Shown: positions 24,760 through 37,500, numbered from the stretch's first letter. The stretch: 64,000 nt of DNA from Halictus rubicundus (GCF_050948215.1 NW_027489004.1:62001-126000); one strand, 5' to 3'. Notes: generated by a model from the letters alone, not told the origin. Translations and numbers: made by a program.

Positions 24760-27700
24760 GTACTTTTAATCCTACTCCGGTTCTGCAGGCGAACCTCAAC
24801 CACTCGCGCGCGGCACAGGACCTGTTTGTCCAAGCCGTGCGCGAGTGGGGGGCTGGGCTGGCAGTTGCGGCGGAGCCGTACGCAATCCCCGAACACCCCT
24901 TCTGGGTGGGGGACGAGATCGGCTCCGTAGTAATAGTGGCGGGAAGCCGCCCCGGGTCCCCGTCGGTCTCCCTTCTGGAGCGGGGCGAGGGATTCGTGGC
25001 GGTGCAATGGGGGGACATCGCGGTTGTCGGGATCTACATCTCGCCGAGCTGTGGCATCGATCAATTTCGGGGGTTCCTGGGTGGGCTGAACAGCTGCATC
25101 GCGCGGTGCAGCGCCCGCCCGGTTCTCGTTTTGGGAGACTTCAATGCCCACGCGGTATCGTGGGGGAGTCCCAGGACGACCACTAGGGGTAGCGAGGTGT
25201 TAACCTGGGCGGCCGGCCTGGATCTCCGGTTGATTAACCGGGGATCCACGCCGACGTGCGTGCGTCCGCAGGGGGTCTCGATTGTCGACCTGACATGGGG
25301 GACTCCCTCGGCCGTGCGCCGGGTGTCGGGATGGAGGGTGGCCGAGGAGATAGAGATTGCGTCAGACCATACGCCCATCGTCATGGACGTGTGGCCCACC
25401 CTCCACGCGCGGGATTCCCGGCCGGGCCGGGGGGACCGACGGCCGCGATGGGCCTTGAAGCGGCTGGACGCGGACGCGTTCGGGGCCGCGGTAGCCGCGG
25501 CGACATGGACGGGGCCGGCCCTGTCCGAGCTGGCGCCTGCGCAAGGGGCGAGGCGGCTGCGGGAGGTAATGACGGCGGTGTGCGACACCGCCATGCCCCG
25601 CAGCCGGTTCGCCCCCAGGAGGGCGGCGTACTGGTGGTCCACCGGCATTGCGGAGCTCCGGCGTGCCTGCAATGCCGCGCGGCGTCGGTACGGCCGAGCG
25701 CGTAGGAGGCGCGACGACGAGGAGGCGACGGCGAGGCTCGGCGGGGAGTACCGAGCCGCGCTCGGGGTTCTCCGCAGGGCTATCGCGCGGGCCAAGGCCG
25801 ACGCGTGGTCGGAGCTCGTCGGCATGGTGGACTCCGATCCATGGGGGCGCCCGTACAAGCTTGTCATGAACAAGCTGCGCGCGTGGGCGCCTCCGGTGAC
25901 GGAGTCGATGGACCCCCACCTGCTCGAGGGAGTGGTGGCGTCCCTCTTCCCGCGAGAGGGGGGACAACTGCGCCGCTCCCATTGGGAACAGGAGCCTCTC
26001 TCCTGGTCCGCAGAGTGGGAGGTGTCGGCCGGCGAGCTGGGTGAGGCGATGGCCAGGGCGCGGCGGGTGGGACGCAAGGCCCCGGGCCCGGACGGGGTGC
26101 CGGGCCGCGCGTTGGTCTTGGCCCTGGAGGGGGGACTCGCCGCCGAACTCCGGCAGCTGTATAACGGCTGTCTGAGGGAGGGGGTGTTCCCCACGGAGTG
26201 GAAGTCGGGCAGGTTGGTCCTCCTTCCGAAGGGGGGCAAGTCCCGGGACTCGCCCTCAGGGTACCGGCCAATTTGTCTGCTGGACGAGGCGGGGAAGTTG
26301 TTCGAGCGCGTACTCGTTGGACGCCTCGTCCGGCACCTGTCGGCGGGAGGGGTCCCCGATCTGAGCGGGGTTCAATTCGGCTTCCGAGAGGGTCTCTCCA
26401 CCGTCGACGCTATTCGGCGGGTGAGGGCTCTCTCGGAGGCCTGTACGAGGGGGGGCGGTGTTGCGTTGGCGATATCCTTGGATATCGCTAACGCGTTCAA
26501 CACCGTCCCCTGGGATCGGATAATGGAGGCCCTGGTCTTCCACCGGGTGCCTCTGTATCTCAGAAGGGTGATCGGGAGCTATCTCTCCGACAGGGGTATA
26601 GAGTATCCCGGCCGGTACGGGATGGTGCGCAGGGGCGTCGTGCGCGGGGTTCCGCAGGGCTCGGTGTTGGGCCCGTTGCTGTGGAATCTTGCGTACGATC
26701 GCGTCCTGCGGGAGGAGATGCCTCCCGGGGTCAGCCTGACGTGTTACGCCGACGACACGCTGGTATTGGCCACCGGGAGGTATGCGAAGGAGGCCATCTG
26801 CCTGGCGGAGCGCGGCGCGTGGCGCGCGGTGCGCGCGATCCGGTCGCTGGGCCTAGAGGTGTCCGTCGAGAAAACCAGGGCCATGTGGTTTCTCCGCTCG
26901 GCCCGGTTGGCGGCGCCTCCCCAGTGCTGGATCTGCGTGGGGGAGGGGATGGTCAAGGTCGGGTCCCAGATGCGGTACCTGGGACTCGAGCTTGACGGCC
27001 GGTGGCGTTTTGACCGCCATCTTGAGTCGCTGGCGCCCCGGGCGGAGAGGGCGACCGCTGCGCTCGGTCGCCTTCTCCCGAATCTCGGGGGACCCTGTGG
27101 ACGGGTGCGTCGTCTGTTCGCGGTGGTGGTGCGAGTTTTGGTCCTGTGCGGAGCCCCTGTATGGGCGCGCGATGTCTTGGCTAGGGGGCGCAGTGGCGGC
27201 ACACGGTCGCTGCTGCGTCGCATCGAGCGCAGGCTGGCCATAGGCATCGTGCGGGGGTACCGCACCATTTCATACGCGACGGCGATGGTGATGTCGGGGC
27301 TGATCCCCCTCGAGCTGGAGGCCCGCGTGTTGGCGGATGTGCATACGCACTCCAGGGAACTCCGGCTCCGGGGGGTGGCCCCGGATCAGGCGCGGCTCAT
27401 GGTGGATGAGCTCAGGCGACATGCTCGGCGGCACGCAGCCCGGGAGTGGCTCGATAGCCTTCCCGGGACGAGGGAGGGCGAGAGGCGGGCCGTTCGGGCC
27501 ATCCTCCCGGTGTTCGATCAATGGAACAGGGGATGGATGGGGCATAGGGTCTCCTACCGTGTGACGCAGGTGATGAGCGGGCACGGGTGCTTCGGCGACT
27601 ACCTGTGTCGCATCGGGAGGGAGACCGAGGAGGCGTGTCACCACTGTGGCGAGCCGCGGGACACGGCGCAACACACTCTGGAGGAGTGTCCGGCATGGGG

Positions 27701-28121
27701 GGGAGAGCGCCGTGCCCTGCGGCGCGCGGTGGGCCACGACCTCTCGCTCCCGGCTGTCGTCGCTGCGGCAGCCGGTGGCGAGGAGGCGTGGAGGGGGTTC
27801 GCTTCCTTCTGCGAGCGGGTTATGCTGCGGAAGGAGGCTGCGGAACGGGATCGGGAGCGTAATCACGATCCCGGCCGAAGGGGGGGAGGCGGCGCAGGGT
27901 ACGCCCCGGGGGCGTACCCCCGTTGCGACGCCTCTGACGCGAGCGGGGACGCCCTTGATGATCTCGAGGCGGGGGATCGGATATCCCCTTACACTCGGTC
28001 ACCAACGGCGTCCCCGGAGGCCGCCGGGCATCTCGGGCGGGGGCTCGGATGCTCATCGGGCGGCCTAACAGGGGGGGAAGGCGCCACGTCGTCCGTTGCG
28101 TGGTGCCATCGGATAGAGTAG
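24618..28121 (+). CDS. ORF2 endonuclease-reverse transcriptase of the R1/TRAS-like element
   Basis: The frame is open from 24603 (after a TAG at 24600-24602) to the stop at 28119-28121, about 1167 residues from 24618. Base 24618 is a GTG, and the first ATG in frame is at 25384, inside the endonuclease, so no AUG precedes the functional protein. Counting from 24618, the endonuclease runs about 57-265: QANLNHS, AEPY, LGDFNAH (D174, N176) and SDHTPIV (D250, H251). The reverse transcriptase runs about 480-780: GYRPICLL, GFREGLSTVDAI, LDIANAFNTVPW (D622), GVPQGSVLGPLLWN and CYADDT (D712, D713). A CX2CX7HX4C finger lies at C1007-C1023. No RNase H is visible. The enzyme nicks the target and copies element RNA from the nick. 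Both catalytic centres look intact. Confidence 0.94.
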   Translation: MCPGSQEGPRGDEREGRVWGCIRAAAADGAGGPALPGRGLCRAHVRVGTFNPTPVLQANLNHSRAAQDLFVQAVREWGAGLAVAAEPYAIPEHPFWVGDEIGSVVIVAGSRPGSPSVSLLERGEGFVAVQWGDIAVVGIYISPSCGIDQFRGFLGGLNSCIARCSARPVLVLGDFNAHAVSWGSPRTTTRGSEVLTWAAGLDLRLINRGSTPTCVRPQGVSIVDLTWGTPSAVRRVSGWRVAEEIEIASDHTPIVMDVWPTLHARDSRPGRGDRRPRWALKRLDADAFGAAVAAATWTGPALSELAPAQGARRLREVMTAVCDTAMPRSRFAPRRAAYWWSTGIAELRRACNAARRRYGRARRRRDDEEATARLGGEYRAALGVLRRAIARAKADAWSELVGMVDSDPWGRPYKLVMNKLRAWAPPVTESMDPHLLEGVVASLFPREGGQLRRSHWEQEPLSWSAEWEVSAGELGEAMARARRVGRKAPGPDGVPGRALVLALEGGLAAELRQLYNGCLREGVFPTEWKSGRLVLLPKGGKSRDSPSGYRPICLLDEAGKLFERVLVGRLVRHLSAGGVPDLSGVQFGFREGLSTVDAIRRVRALSEACTRGGGVALAISLDIANAFNTVPWDRIMEALVFHRVPLYLRRVIGSYLSDRGIEYPGRYGMVRRGVVRGVPQGSVLGPLLWNLAYDRVLREEMPPGVSLTCYADDTLVLATGRYAKEAICLAERGAWRAVRAIRSLGLEVSVEKTRAMWFLRSARLAAPPQCWICVGEGMVKVGSQMRYLGLELDGRWRFDRHLESLAPRAERATAALGRLLPNLGGPCGRVRRLFAVVVRVLVLCGAPVWARDVLARGRSGGTRSLLRRIERRLAIGIVRGYRTISYATAMVMSGLIPLELEARVLADVHTHSRELRLRGVAPDQARLMVDELRRHARRHAAREWLDSLPGTREGERRAVRAILPVFDQWNRGWMGHRVSYRVTQVMSGHGCFGDYLCRIGRETEEACHHCGEPRDTAQHTLEECPAWGGERRALRRAVGHDLSLPAVVAAAAGGEEAWRGFASFCERVMLRKEAAERDRERNHDPGRRGGGGAGYAPGAYPRCDASDASGDALDDLEAGDRISPYTRSPTASPEAAGHLGRGLGCSSGGLTGGEGATSSVAWCHRIE

Positions 28122-28347
28122 GTACGGGAGGGGGCCGCGTCCCCCCCTGGGTGGTATGCTAAGGCGGGGGCACACCGGATTGACATGCGCGCGCAGAGCA
28201 CGGGTGCCCCCAGGAGTCTAGGGACGGACGGGGAGGAGTTAGTGGGTATACTCGGCGTTGCACCAACCAGCCGAGGAGTCCCACATAACCCGGACCACCC
28301 CCCCCCCCCGGGGGGGTTCGGGTATCCGTAACGAGATTACCTCCTCG
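28122..28347 (+). other. 3' UTR of the non-LTR element with terminal hairpin
   Basis: This is 226 nt of non-coding sequence between the ORF2 stop and the poly(A). A hairpin near the end pairs ATA-CCCG (28285-28292, with one bulged A) with CGGGTAT (28319-28325) and continues into a run of about 12 C facing 7 G (28298-28316). It sits about 22 nt before the tail, where the reverse transcriptase of related elements recognises its template. That role is inferred from position. Confidence 0.6.
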
Positions 28348-28375
28348 AAAAAAAAAAAAAAAAAAAAAAAAAAAA
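28348..28375 (+). other. Poly(A) tail of the non-LTR element (28 A)
   Basis: 28 consecutive A follow CTCCTCG and are followed directly by TAGGATAGGG, the satellite. This marks the 3' end of the insertion and its orientation: element sense strand equals G-rich satellite strand. The long uninterrupted homopolymer is consistent with a recent insertion. Confidence 0.95.
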
Positions 28376-28403
28376 TAGGATAGGGTAGAGGATAGGATAG
28401 AGA

Positions 28404-30600
28404 ATAGGATAGGTTAGATGATAGGATAGGATAGAGGATAGGATAGGATAGAGGATAGGATACGATAGAGGATAGTATAGGATAGAGGATAGGATAAGAT
28501 AGACAATAGTATAGGATAGATGATATTATAGGATAGAGGATAGGATAGGATAGAGGATAGGATCGGATAGAGGATAGGATAGGGGGTTGGATAGAATACA
28601 GGATCGGATAGGATAGAGGATAGGATAGGGAAGAGGATAGGTTAGAGAATAGTATAGGATAGAGGATAGGATAGGATAGAGGATAGTATAGGGTAGAGGA
28701 TAGGATAGGATAGAGAATAGTATGGAATAGAAGATATTATAGGATAGAGGATAGGATAGGATAGAGGATAGGTTCGGATAGATGATAGGATAGGGGATTG
28801 GATAGAATAGAGGATAGGATAGGATAGAGGATAGGATACGATAGAGGATAGTATAGGATAGTGGATAGGATAGGATAGAGAATAGTATAGGATAGATGAT
28901 ATTATAGGATAGAGGATATTATAGGATAGAGGATAGGATAGGATAGAGGATAGGATCGGATAGAGGATAGGATAGGGGATTGGATAGTATAGAGGATAGG
29001 ATAGGATAGAGGATAGGATAGAGGATAGGATCGGTTAGAGGATAGGATACGATAGAGGTTAGTATAGGATAGAGGATAGGATAGGATAGAGAATAGTATA
29101 GGATAGATGATATTATAGGATAGAGGATAGGATAGGATAGAGGATAGGATTGTATAGAGGATAGGATAGGTGATTGGATAGGATAGAGGATAGGATAGGG
29201 TAGAGGATAGGATAGAGAATAGGATAGGATAGAGGATAGGATAGGATAGAGGATAGGATAGGGTAGATGATAGGAACGGATAGAGGATAGGATAGGGGAT
29301 TGGATAGAATAGAGGATAGGATAGTATAGAGGATAGGATACGATAGAGGATAGTATAGGATAGTGGATAGGATAGGATAGAGAATAGTATAGGATAGATG
29401 ATATTATAGGATAGAGGATAGGATAGGATAGAGGATAGGATCGTATAGAGGATAGAATAGGTGATTGGATAGGATAGAGGATAGGATCGGATAGAGGATA
29501 GGATAGGTTAGATGATAGGATAGGATAGAGGATAGGATAGGATAGAGGATAGGATACGATAGAGGATAGTATAGGATAGAGGATAGGATAAGATAGACAA
29601 TAGTATAGGATAGATGATATTATAGGATAGAGGATAGGATAGGATAGAGGATAGGATCGGATAGAGGATAGGATAGGGGGTTGGATAGAATACAGGATCG
29701 GATAGGATAGAGGATAGGATAGGGAAGAGGATAGGTTAGAGAATAGTATAGGATAGAGGATAGGATAGGATAGAGGATAGTATAGGATAGAGGATAGGAT
29801 AGGATAGAGAATAGTATGGAATAGAAGATATTATAGGATAGAGGATAGGATAGGATAGAGGATAGGTTCGGATAGATGATAGGATAGGGGATTGGATAGA
29901 ATAGAGGATAGGATAGGATAGAGGATAGGATACGATAGAGGATAGTATAGGATAGTGGATAGGATAGGATAGAGAATAGTATAGGATAGATGATATTATA
30001 GGATAGAGGATATTATAGGATAGAGGATAGGATAGGATAGAGGATAGGATCGGATAGAGGATAGGATAGGGGATTGGATAGTATAGAGGATAGGATAGGA
30101 TAGAGGATAGGATAGAGGATAGGATCGGTTAGAGGATAGGATACGATAGAGGTTAGTATAGGATAGAGGATAGGATAGGATAGAGAATAGTATAGGATAG
30201 ATGATATTATAGGATAGAGGATAGGATAGGATAGAGGATAGGATTGTATAGAGGATAGGATAGGTGATTGGATAGGATAGAGGATAGGATAGGGTAGAGG
30301 ATAGGATAGAGAATAGGATAGGATAGAGGATAGGATAGGATAGAGGATAGGATAGGGTAGATGATAGGAACGGATAGAGGATAGGATAGGGGATTGGATA
30401 GAATAGAGGATAGGATAGTATAGAGGATAGGATACGATAGAGGATAGTATAGGATAGTGGATAGGATAGGATAGAGAATAGTATAGGATAGATGATATTA
30501 TAGGATAGAGGATAGGATAGGATAGAGGATAGGATCGTATAGAGGATAGAATAGGTGATTGGATAGGATAGAGGATAGGATCGGATAGAGGATAGGATAG
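28404..30600 (+). repeat. Tandem duplication with a 1094-bp unit just after the non-LTR element
   Basis: Landmarks at 28411 (AGGTTAG), 28501 (AGACAATAG), 28582 (GGGGGTTGG) and 28628 (GGGAAGAGG) recur at 29505, 29595, 29676 and 29722, each offset by 1094 bp. I noticed one substitution between the copies (GGGTAGAGG against GGATAGAGG, about 28690/29784). Similarity stops near 30600. The copy next to the element starts about 28 bp after its poly(A). Confidence 0.8.
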
Positions 30601-31583
30601 GGGATTGGATAGGATAGAGGATAGGATAGGATAGACGATAGGATAGGATTGAGGATAGGATAGGATAGTGGATATGATAGGGGATTGGATAGGATAGAGG
30701 ATAGGATAGAGAATAGGATACGATAGATGATAGTATAGGATGGAGGATTGGATAGGGTAGATGATAGGATAACGAATAGGATAGGATAGAGGATACGATA
30801 GGATAGAGTATAGGATCGGATAGAGGATAGGATAGGGGATTGGATAGGATAGGGTAGAGGATAGGATAGGATAGAGGATAGGATAGGATAGGATAGAGGA
30901 TAGGATAGGATAGAGGATAGGATCGTATAGAGGATAGGATAGGTGATTGGATAGGATAGAGGATAGGATAGGATTGAGGGTAGGATAGGACAGTGGATAG
31001 GGTAGGTTAGAGCAGACGATAGAGGATAGGATAGATGACAGTATAGGATGGAGGATAGGATAGGGTAGAGGATAGGATAGACAATAGGATAGGATAGAGG
31101 ATAGGATAGGATAGAGGATAGGATAGGATAGAGGATAGGATACAGAATAGGATAGGATAGGATAGAGGATAGGATCGTATAGAGGATAGGAAAGGTGGTT
31201 GGATAGGATAGAGGATAGGATCGGATAGAGGATAGGATAGGGGATTGGGTAGGATAGAGGATAGGATAGGATAGAGGATTGGATCGGATAGAGGATAGGA
31301 TAGGGGATTGGATAGGATAGAGGATAGGATAGGTGATTGGATAGGATAGATGATAGGATAGGATTGAGGATAGGATAGGATTGTGGATACGATAGGGTAG
31401 AGGATAGGATAGGGTAGAGTATAGGATACAGAATAGGATAGGATAGAGGATAAGATAGGATAGAGGATAGGATCGGATAGAGGATAGTATAGGATAAATG
31501 ATATTATAGGATAGAGGATAGGATCGGGTAGAGGATAGGATAGAGAATAGGATAGGATAGAGAATATTATAGGATAGATGATA

Positions 31584-34500
31584 TTATAGGTTAGATGATA
31601 GGATAGGATAGAGGATAGGAACGGATAGAGGATAGGATAGGGGATTGGATAGGATAGACGATAGGATAGGATAGAGGATAGGATAGGGTAGAGGATAGGA
31701 TAGGATAGAGGATAGGATAGGATAGAGGATAGGATAGTGTAGAGTATAGGATACAGAATAGGATAGGATAGAGAATAGTATAGGATAGATGATATTATAG
31801 GATAGAGGATAGGTTCGGATAGAGGATAGGATAAGGGATTGGGTAGAATAGAGGATCGGATAGGATAGAGGATAGGCTAGGGGATTTAATAGAATAGAGG
31901 ATCGGATACGATAGAGGATAGGATAGGATAGAGGATAGGATAGGGTAGAGTCTTGGTTACAGAATAGGATAGGATAGAGGATAGGATAGGATAGAGGATA
32001 GGATCGGATAGAGGATAGGATAGGATAGAGGATAGGATAGGATAGAGCAGACGATAGAGGATAGGATAGAGAATAGGATAGGAAAGAGGATTGGATCGGA
32101 TAGAGGATAGGATTGGGGATTGGATAGGATAGAGGATAGGATAGAGGATAGGATAGAGGATTGGATAGGATAGAGGATATGATAGGATAGAAGATACGAT
32201 AGGATAGAGGATAGGAGAGGATTGAGGATAGGATATGATAGTGGATAGGATCGGATAGAGGATAGGATACGATAGAGGATAGTATAGGATAGAGAATAGG
32301 ATAGGATACAGAATAGTATAGGATAGACGATATTATAGGATAGAGGATAGGATAGGATACAGGATAGGATAAGGTAGAGGATAGGATAGAGAATAGGATA
32401 GGATAGAAAATAGTATAGGACACATGATATTATAGGATAGAGGATAGGATAGGATAGAGGATAGGAACGGATAGAGGATAGGATAGGGGATTGGATAGGA
32501 TAGAGGATAGGATCGGATAGAGGATAGGATACGATAGAGGATAGTATAGGATAGAGGATAGGATAGCATAGAGAATAGTATAGGATAAATGATATTATAG
32601 GATAGAGGATAGGATAGGGTAGAGGATAGGATAGAGAATAGGATAGGATAGAGAATAGTATAGGATAGATGATATTATAGGTTAGAGGATAGGATAGGAT
32701 AGAGGATAGGAACGGATAGAGGATAGGATAGGGGATTGGATAGGATAGACGATAGGATAAGATAGAGGATAGGATAGGGTAGAGGATAGGATAGGATAGA
32801 TAATAGGATAGGATAGAGGAGAGGATAGTGTAGAGTATAGGATACAGAATAGGATAGGATAGAGAATAGTATAGGATAGATGATATTATAGGATAGAGGA
32901 TAGGTTCGGATAGAGGATAGGATAAGGGATTGGGTAGAATAGAGGATCGGATAGGATAGAGGATAGGCTAGGGGATTTAATAGAATAGAGGATCGGATAC
33001 GATAGAGGATAGGATAGGATAGAGGATAGGATAGGGTAGAGTCTAGGATACAGAATAGGATAGGATAGAGGATAGGATAGGATAGAGGATAGGATAGGAT
33101 AGAGGATAGGATTTGATAGAGAATAGGATAGGATAGAGGATTGGATCGGATAGAGGATAGGATAGGGGATTGGATAGGATAGAGGATAGGATAGGATAGA
33201 GGATATGATAGGATAGAAGATACGATAGGATAGAGGATAGGAGAGGATTGAGGATAGGATATGATAGTGGATAGGATCGGATAGAGGATAGGATACGATA
33301 GAGGATAGTATAGGATAGAGGATAGGATACGATACAGAATAGTATAGGATAGATGATATTATAGGATAGAGGATAGGATAGGATACAGGACAGGATAGGG
33401 TAGAGGATAGGATAGAGAATAGGATAGGATAGAGAATAGTATAGGACACATGATATTATAGGATAGAGGATAGGATAGGATAGAGTATAGGTTCGGATAG
33501 AGGATATGATAGGGGATTTGATAGGATAGAGGATAGGAGACGATAGAGGATGGTATAGTATAGATAGGATAGTATAGAACAGACAATAGAGGATAGGATA
33601 GAGAATAGAATAGGTTAGATGATAGTATAGGATAGAGGATAGGATAGAGGATACGATATTATAGAGGATAGGATAGGATAGAGGATTGGATTGGGGATTG
33701 GATAGGATAGAAGATAGGAGACGATAGAGGATAGTATAGGATAGAGGATAAGATAGGATAGAGAATAGTATAGGATAGATGATATTATAGGATAGAGGAT
33801 AGGATAGGATAGAGGATAGGATAGGATAGAGGATAGGATAGGATAGAGGATAGGATAGGATAAAGGATAGGAACGGATAGAGGATAGGATAGGGGATTGG
33901 ATAGGATAGAGGATAGGATAGGATAGGGGATAGGATAGTATAGAGAATAGTATAGGATAGTGGTTAGGACAGGATAGAGGATAGGATAGGGTAGAGGATA
34001 GGATAGAGAATAGGATAGGATAGAGGATAGGATAGGATAGAGGATAGGATCGGAAAGAGGATAGGATAGGGGATTGGATAGGATAGAACCGACGATAGAG
34101 GATAGGATAGAGAATAGTATAGGATAGATGATATTATAGGATAGAGGATAGGATAGGATAGAGGATAGGTTCGGATAGAGGATAGGATAGGGGATTGGAT
34201 AGGATAGAGGATAGGATAGGATAGGGTATAGGATAGGGTAGAGGATAGGATAGAGAATAGTATAGGATAGTGGATAGGATAGGATAGAGGATAGGATAGG
34301 GTAGAGGATAGGATAGAGAATAGGACAGGATATAGGATAGGATAGGATAGAGGATAGGATCGGATAGAGGATAGGATAGGGGGTTGGATAGGATAGAGGA
34401 TAGGATAGGCTAGAGGATAGGATAGGGAAGAGGATAGGATAGGATAGAGGATAGGATAGGATAGAAGATAGGATAGGATAGAGGAAAGGATAGGATAGAG

Positions 34501-37500
34501 CAGACGATAGAGGATAGGATAGAGAATAGGATAGGAAAGAGGATTGGATCGGATAGAGGATAGGATAGGGGATTGGATAGGATAGAGGATAGGATAGAGG
34601 ATTGGATAGGATAGAGGATATGATAGGATAGAAGATACGATAGGATAGAGGATAGGAGAGGATTGAGGATAGGATATGATAGTGGATAGGATCGGATAGA
34701 GGATAGGATACGATAGAGGATAGTATAGGATAGAGAATAGGATAGGATACAGAATAGTATAGGATAGATGATATTATAGGATAGAGGATAGGATAGGATA
34801 CAGGATAGGATAAGGTAGAGGATAGGATAGAGAATAGGATAGGATAGAAAATAGTATAGGACACATGATATTATAGGATAGAGGATAGGATAGGATAGAG
34901 GATAGGAACGGATAGAGGATAGGATAGGGGATTGGATAGGATAGAGGATAGGATCGGATAGAGGATAGGATACGATAGAGGAAAGTATAGGATAGAGGAT
35001 AGGATAGCATAGAGAATAGTATAGGATAAATGATATTATAGGATAGAGAATAGTATAGGATAGTGGTTAGGACAGGATAGAGGATAGGATAGGGTAGAGG
35101 ATAGGATAGAGAATAGGATAGGATAGAGGATAGGATAGGATAGAGGATAGGATCGGAAAGAGGATAGGATAGGGGATTGGATAGGATAGAACAGACGATA
35201 GAGGATAGGATAGAGAATAGTATAGGATAGATGATATTATAGGATAGAGGATAGGATAGGATAGAGGATAGGTTCGGATAGAGGATAGGATAGGGGATTG
35301 GATAGGATAGAGGATAGGATAGGATAGGGTATAGGATAGGGTAGAGGATAGGATAGAGAATAGTATAGGATAGTGGATAGGATAGGATAGAGGATAGGAT
35401 AGGGTAGAGGATAGGATAGAGAATAGGACAGGATATAGGATAGGATAGGATAGAGGATAGGATCGGATAGAGGATAGGATAGGGGATTGGATAGGATAGA
35501 GGATAGGATAGGCTAGAGGATAGGATAGGATATAGGATAGTGGATAGGATAGTATAGAACAGAAAATAGAGGATACGACAGAGAATAGAATAGGTTAGAT
35601 GATAGTATAGGATAGAGGATAGGATAGAGGATACGATATTATAGAGGATAGGATAGGATAGAGGATTGGATTGTGGATTGGATAGGATAGAAGATAGGAG
35701 ACGATAGAGGATAGTATTAGATAGGGGATAAGATAGGATAGAGAATAGTATAGGATAGATGATATTATAAGATAGAGGATAGGATAGGATAGAGGATAGG
35801 TTCGGATAGAGGATATGATAGGGGATTTGATAGGATAGAGGATAGGATAGGATAGAGGATATGATAGGGTAGAGGATAGGATAGAGAATAGGATAGGATA
35901 GAGGATGGGATAGGATAGAGAATAGTATAGGATAGATGATATTATAGGATAGAGGATAGGATAGGATAGAGGATAGGATCGGATCGGATAGAGGATAGGA
36001 TAGGTGATTGAATAGGATAGAGGATAGGAGACGATAGAGGATGGTATAGGATAGAGGATAAGATAGGATAGAAAATGGTATAGGATAGATGATATTATAG
36101 GATAGAGGATAGGATGGGATAGAGGATAGGAACGGATAGAGGATAGGATAGGGGATTGGATAGGATAGAGGATAGGATAGGATAGGGTATAGGATAGGGT
36201 AGAGGATAGGATAGAGAATAGTATAGGATAGTGGATTGGATAGGATAGAGGATAGGATAGGCTAGAGGATAGGATAGGGAAGAGGATAGGATAGGATAGA
36301 GGATAGGATAGGATAGAGGATAGGATCGGATAGAGGATAGGATAGGATTGAGGATAGGATAGGATAGTGGATAGTATAGGATAGAGGATAAGATAGGATA
36401 GAAAATGGTATAGGATAGATGATATTATAGGATAGTGGATAGGATAGGATAGAGGATAGGATAGGGTAGAGGATAGGATAGAGAATAGGACAGGTTATAG
36501 GATAGGATAGGATAGAGGATAGGATCAGATAGAGGATAGGATAGGGGATTGGATAGGATAGAGGATTGGATAGGATAGAGGAAATTATAGGATAGAGGAT
36601 AGGATAGGATAGAGGATAGGATCGGATAGAGGATAGGATAGGGGATTGGGTAGTATAGAGGATAGGATAGGATAGAGGATAGGATAGGATAGAGCAGACG
36701 ATAGAGGATAGGATAGAGAATAGGATAGGATAGAGCAGACGATAGAGGATAGGATAGAGAATAGGATAGGATAGAGGATTGGATCGGATAGAGGATAGGA
36801 TAGGGTATTGGATAGGATAGAGGATAGGATAGGGTAGAGTCTAGGATACAGAATAGGATAGGATAGAGGATAGGATCGGATAGAGGATAGGATAGGATAG
36901 AGGATAGGATAGGGTAGAGTATAGGATACAGAATAGGATAGGATAGAGGATAGGAACGGATAGAGGATAGGATAGGGGATTGGATAGGATAGAGGATAGG
37001 ATACGATAGAGGATAGTATAGGATAGAGGATAGGATAGCATAGAGAATAGTATAGGATAAATGATATTATAGGATAGAGGATAGGATAGGGTAGAGGATA
37101 GGATAGAGAATAGGATAGGATAGAGCATAGGATAGGGGATTAGATAGAATAGAGGATCGGATAGGATAGAGGATAGGTTAGGGTAGAGGATAGGATAGGA
37201 TAGAGGATAGGATAGGGTAGAGTATAGGATACAGAATAGGATAGGATAGAGGACAGGATAGGATAGAGGATAGGATCGGATAAAGGATAGGATAGGATAG
37301 AGGATAGGATCGTATAGAGGATAGGATAGGTGATTGGATAGGATAGAGGATTCGATAGGGTAGAGTATAGGATACAGAATAGGATAGGATAGGATAGAGA
37401 ATAGTATACGATAGATGATATTATAGGCTAGAGGATAGGATAGGGTAGAGGATAGGATCGGATAGAGGATAGGATAGGATAGAGGATAGGATCGTATAGA

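Larger units (their letters stand above)
22004..28375 (+). mobile_element. Full-length R1/TRAS-like non-LTR retrotransposon inserted in the satellite
   Basis: This 6372-bp GC-rich insertion has a complete non-LTR layout: 5' UTR beginning with an HDV-like ribozyme, ORF1 (gag with coiled coil and three CCHC knuckles), an overlapping ORF2 (apurinic-type endonuclease, reverse transcriptase, C-terminal CCHC), a 3' UTR hairpin and a 28-nt poly(A). No RNase H domain follows the reverse transcriptase. The domain set, the zinc-knuckle spacings and the ORF overlap fit the R1 clade (R1, TRAS, SART, Waldo and relatives). Both flanks are satellite, so a target-site duplication cannot be told from the repeat. 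No stop or frameshift breaks either ORF, so the copy could be young and active. Composition is very different from every neighbour. Family assignment is from motifs only. Confidence 0.95.

Noticed and set aside
22482..27866. Numerous overlapping open frames on both strands inside the non-LTR element
   Set aside because: They are shadows of the two GC-rich ORFs, where stop codons are rare. No independent domains.
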